From NCBI RefSeq assembly GCF_002910825.1, contig NZ_NEUB01001030.1, forward strand, positions 1 to 64,000: a DNA stretch of 64,000 nucleotides, in the 5' to 3' direction. Positions within the stretch are counted from its first letter, which is position 1, and every line of letters begins with the position of its first letter. The translations under genes and the position numbers were made by a program. This document shows positions 63,387 through 64,000 of the stretch, piece after piece. The stretch comes from Streptomyces sp. SM1 (GTDB lineage Bacteria; Actinomycetota; Actinomycetes; Streptomycetales; Streptomycetaceae). A model generated the notes under the pieces. It saw only the letters and a program-made list of their open reading frames with translations. It did not search any database and had not been told where the DNA came from.

Positions 63387-64000
63387 TCAGCACCGGACCT
63401 TCGGGGGTCCGGCGGCCACCGGAACGGTGCGGGAGGGCTCGGGCACCGCGGGTGCCGCGCCGGGGCGCGCGGTGATCTGTCCCGCCACCGTCGCCCCGAA
63501 CGCCACCGCCATGCCGGTCAGTTGCAGCGGTGTCAGGGTCTCGCCGAGGGCCGCCCAGCCGACCACCGCCGCCGCGAGCGGGGAGAGCGGGCCGAGGAAG
63601 GTGACCTGGGTGGCGGCGAGGCGGCCGATGCCCCGGAACCAGAGCCAGTACGCGACCGCCGTGTTCGCCAGGGCGAGGTAGACGTACCCGCCGGCCGCCG
63701 CGGCGTCGAGGGCGGGCGGGGCGCCCTCGACCAGGAAGGCGAGGGGGGCGATCAGCAGGCCGCCCGCGGTGAGCTGCCAGCCGGTGAGGGCGAGAGGGCC
63801 CACACCCTCGGGGCGGCCCCAGCGCTTGGTGAGCACCGTGCCGGCGGACATGGACGCGGCGGCGGCGAGGGCCGCGAGGACGCCGACGGAGTCGAGCGCG
63901 CCCGTCGCCTTCAGGACGACCAGGCTGACGCCGAACGCGGCCACGACGCCGGTGAGGACGTTGCGGACCGTCGGCCGCTGACCCAGCAGCAGCGCCGAGA
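63387..64000 (-). CDS. EamA/DMT-family transporter, partial
   Basis: The C-terminal part of a drug/metabolite transporter; the 5' end lies beyond base 64000. About 205 residues are visible with six hydrophobic helices of an EamA repeat (LALANTAVAYWLWFRGIGRL and a later LGPLSPLAAAVVGWAALGE typical of the family). Substrate unknown. The frame runs open to the window edge with good codon bias. Confidence 0.85.
   Translation of the reverse strand, partial: SALLLGQRPTVRNVLTGVVAAFGVSLVVLKATGALDSVGVLAALAAAASMSAGTVLTKRWGRPEGVGPLALTGWQLTAGGLLIAPLAFLVEGAPPALDAAAAGGYVYLALANTAVAYWLWFRGIGRLAATQVTFLGPLSPLAAAVVGWAALGETLTPLQLTGMAVAFGATVAGQITARPGAAPAVPEPSRTVPVAAGPPKVRC

Overview
The window is chromosomal DNA of a Streptomyces-type actinomycete. 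It is visibly very G+C rich, GTG starts with GGAGG-like ribosome binding sites are common, and the order rodA-pbp2-mreD-mreC-mreB-ndk-DUF4233-folC-valS-clpX-clpP2-clpP1-tig is that of the conserved core of streptomycete chromosomes. All identifications are from reading the translated sequence and recalled family knowledge; no search was run.

Layout. (1) 1-6.1 kb: a truncated small membrane gene, a modular-repeat membrane protein, a DUF2637 membrane protein, a TIGR03960-type radical SAM protein and a CYTH-CHAD protein. (2) 6.2-13 kb, minus strand: the cell-shape and spore-wall set rodA, pbp2, mreD, mreC, mreB. (3) 13.1-19.6 kb: ndk, DUF4233, folC, a frame-disrupted acyltransferase and valS. 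(4) 19.7-24.8 kb: a proline/glycine-rich membrane protein with a decayed duplicate, then a pile of insertion sequences (truncated IS5-type, complete ISAs1-type, IS200/IS605-type with an intact tnpB and a wrecked tnpA) ending a few bases from the clpX stop. (5) 24.8-30.2 kb: clpX, clpP2, clpP1 with a candidate ClgR box, tig, tRNA-Pro(UGG) and tRNA-Gly(UCC). (6) 30.2-45 kb: acyltransferase, HD protein, SpoIIE-type phosphatase, Eis-like GNAT, Nei/Fpg glycosylase, rpiB, bioY, a frame-disrupted amino-acid permease, a Nur-box/small-RNA locus, an Rv2466c-like thiol protein, one of two PepN aminopeptidases, and others. (7) 45-55.4 kb: a large secreted subtilase, an ECF sigma factor with a likely membrane partner, asd, a MazEF-type pair and the second PepN. 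(8) 55.4-60.7 kb: an accessory block with a divergent promoter. HATPase, a SAHH-like protein and a Nudix protein run one way; a UTRA-only protein, a GntR/UTRA regulator and a repeat protein broken at its 3' end run the other way. (9) 60.7-64 kb: TetR with a small partner, a secreted PQQ sugar dehydrogenase with CBM2 behind a CebR-like box, and a partial EamA transporter.

Most notable observations. At 39.55-39.66 kb a near-ideal Nur (nickel regulator) box is followed directly by a roughly 90-nt stretch that carries a 19-nt sequence whose complement holds an AGGAGG ribosome binding site, and that ends in a strong hairpin. This is what is expected of the sodF-derived antisense RNA s-SodF of S. 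coelicolor, but no sodF coding region is present, so the RNA would be free-standing. The divergent UTRA/GntR - HATPase/SAHH-like/Nudix locus with a central 14-bp palindrome is the best candidate here for an uncharacterised regulatory system. Two genes (acyltransferase and permease) each carry a pair of compensating frameshifts in G/C runs, which may be sequencing errors rather than real decay.
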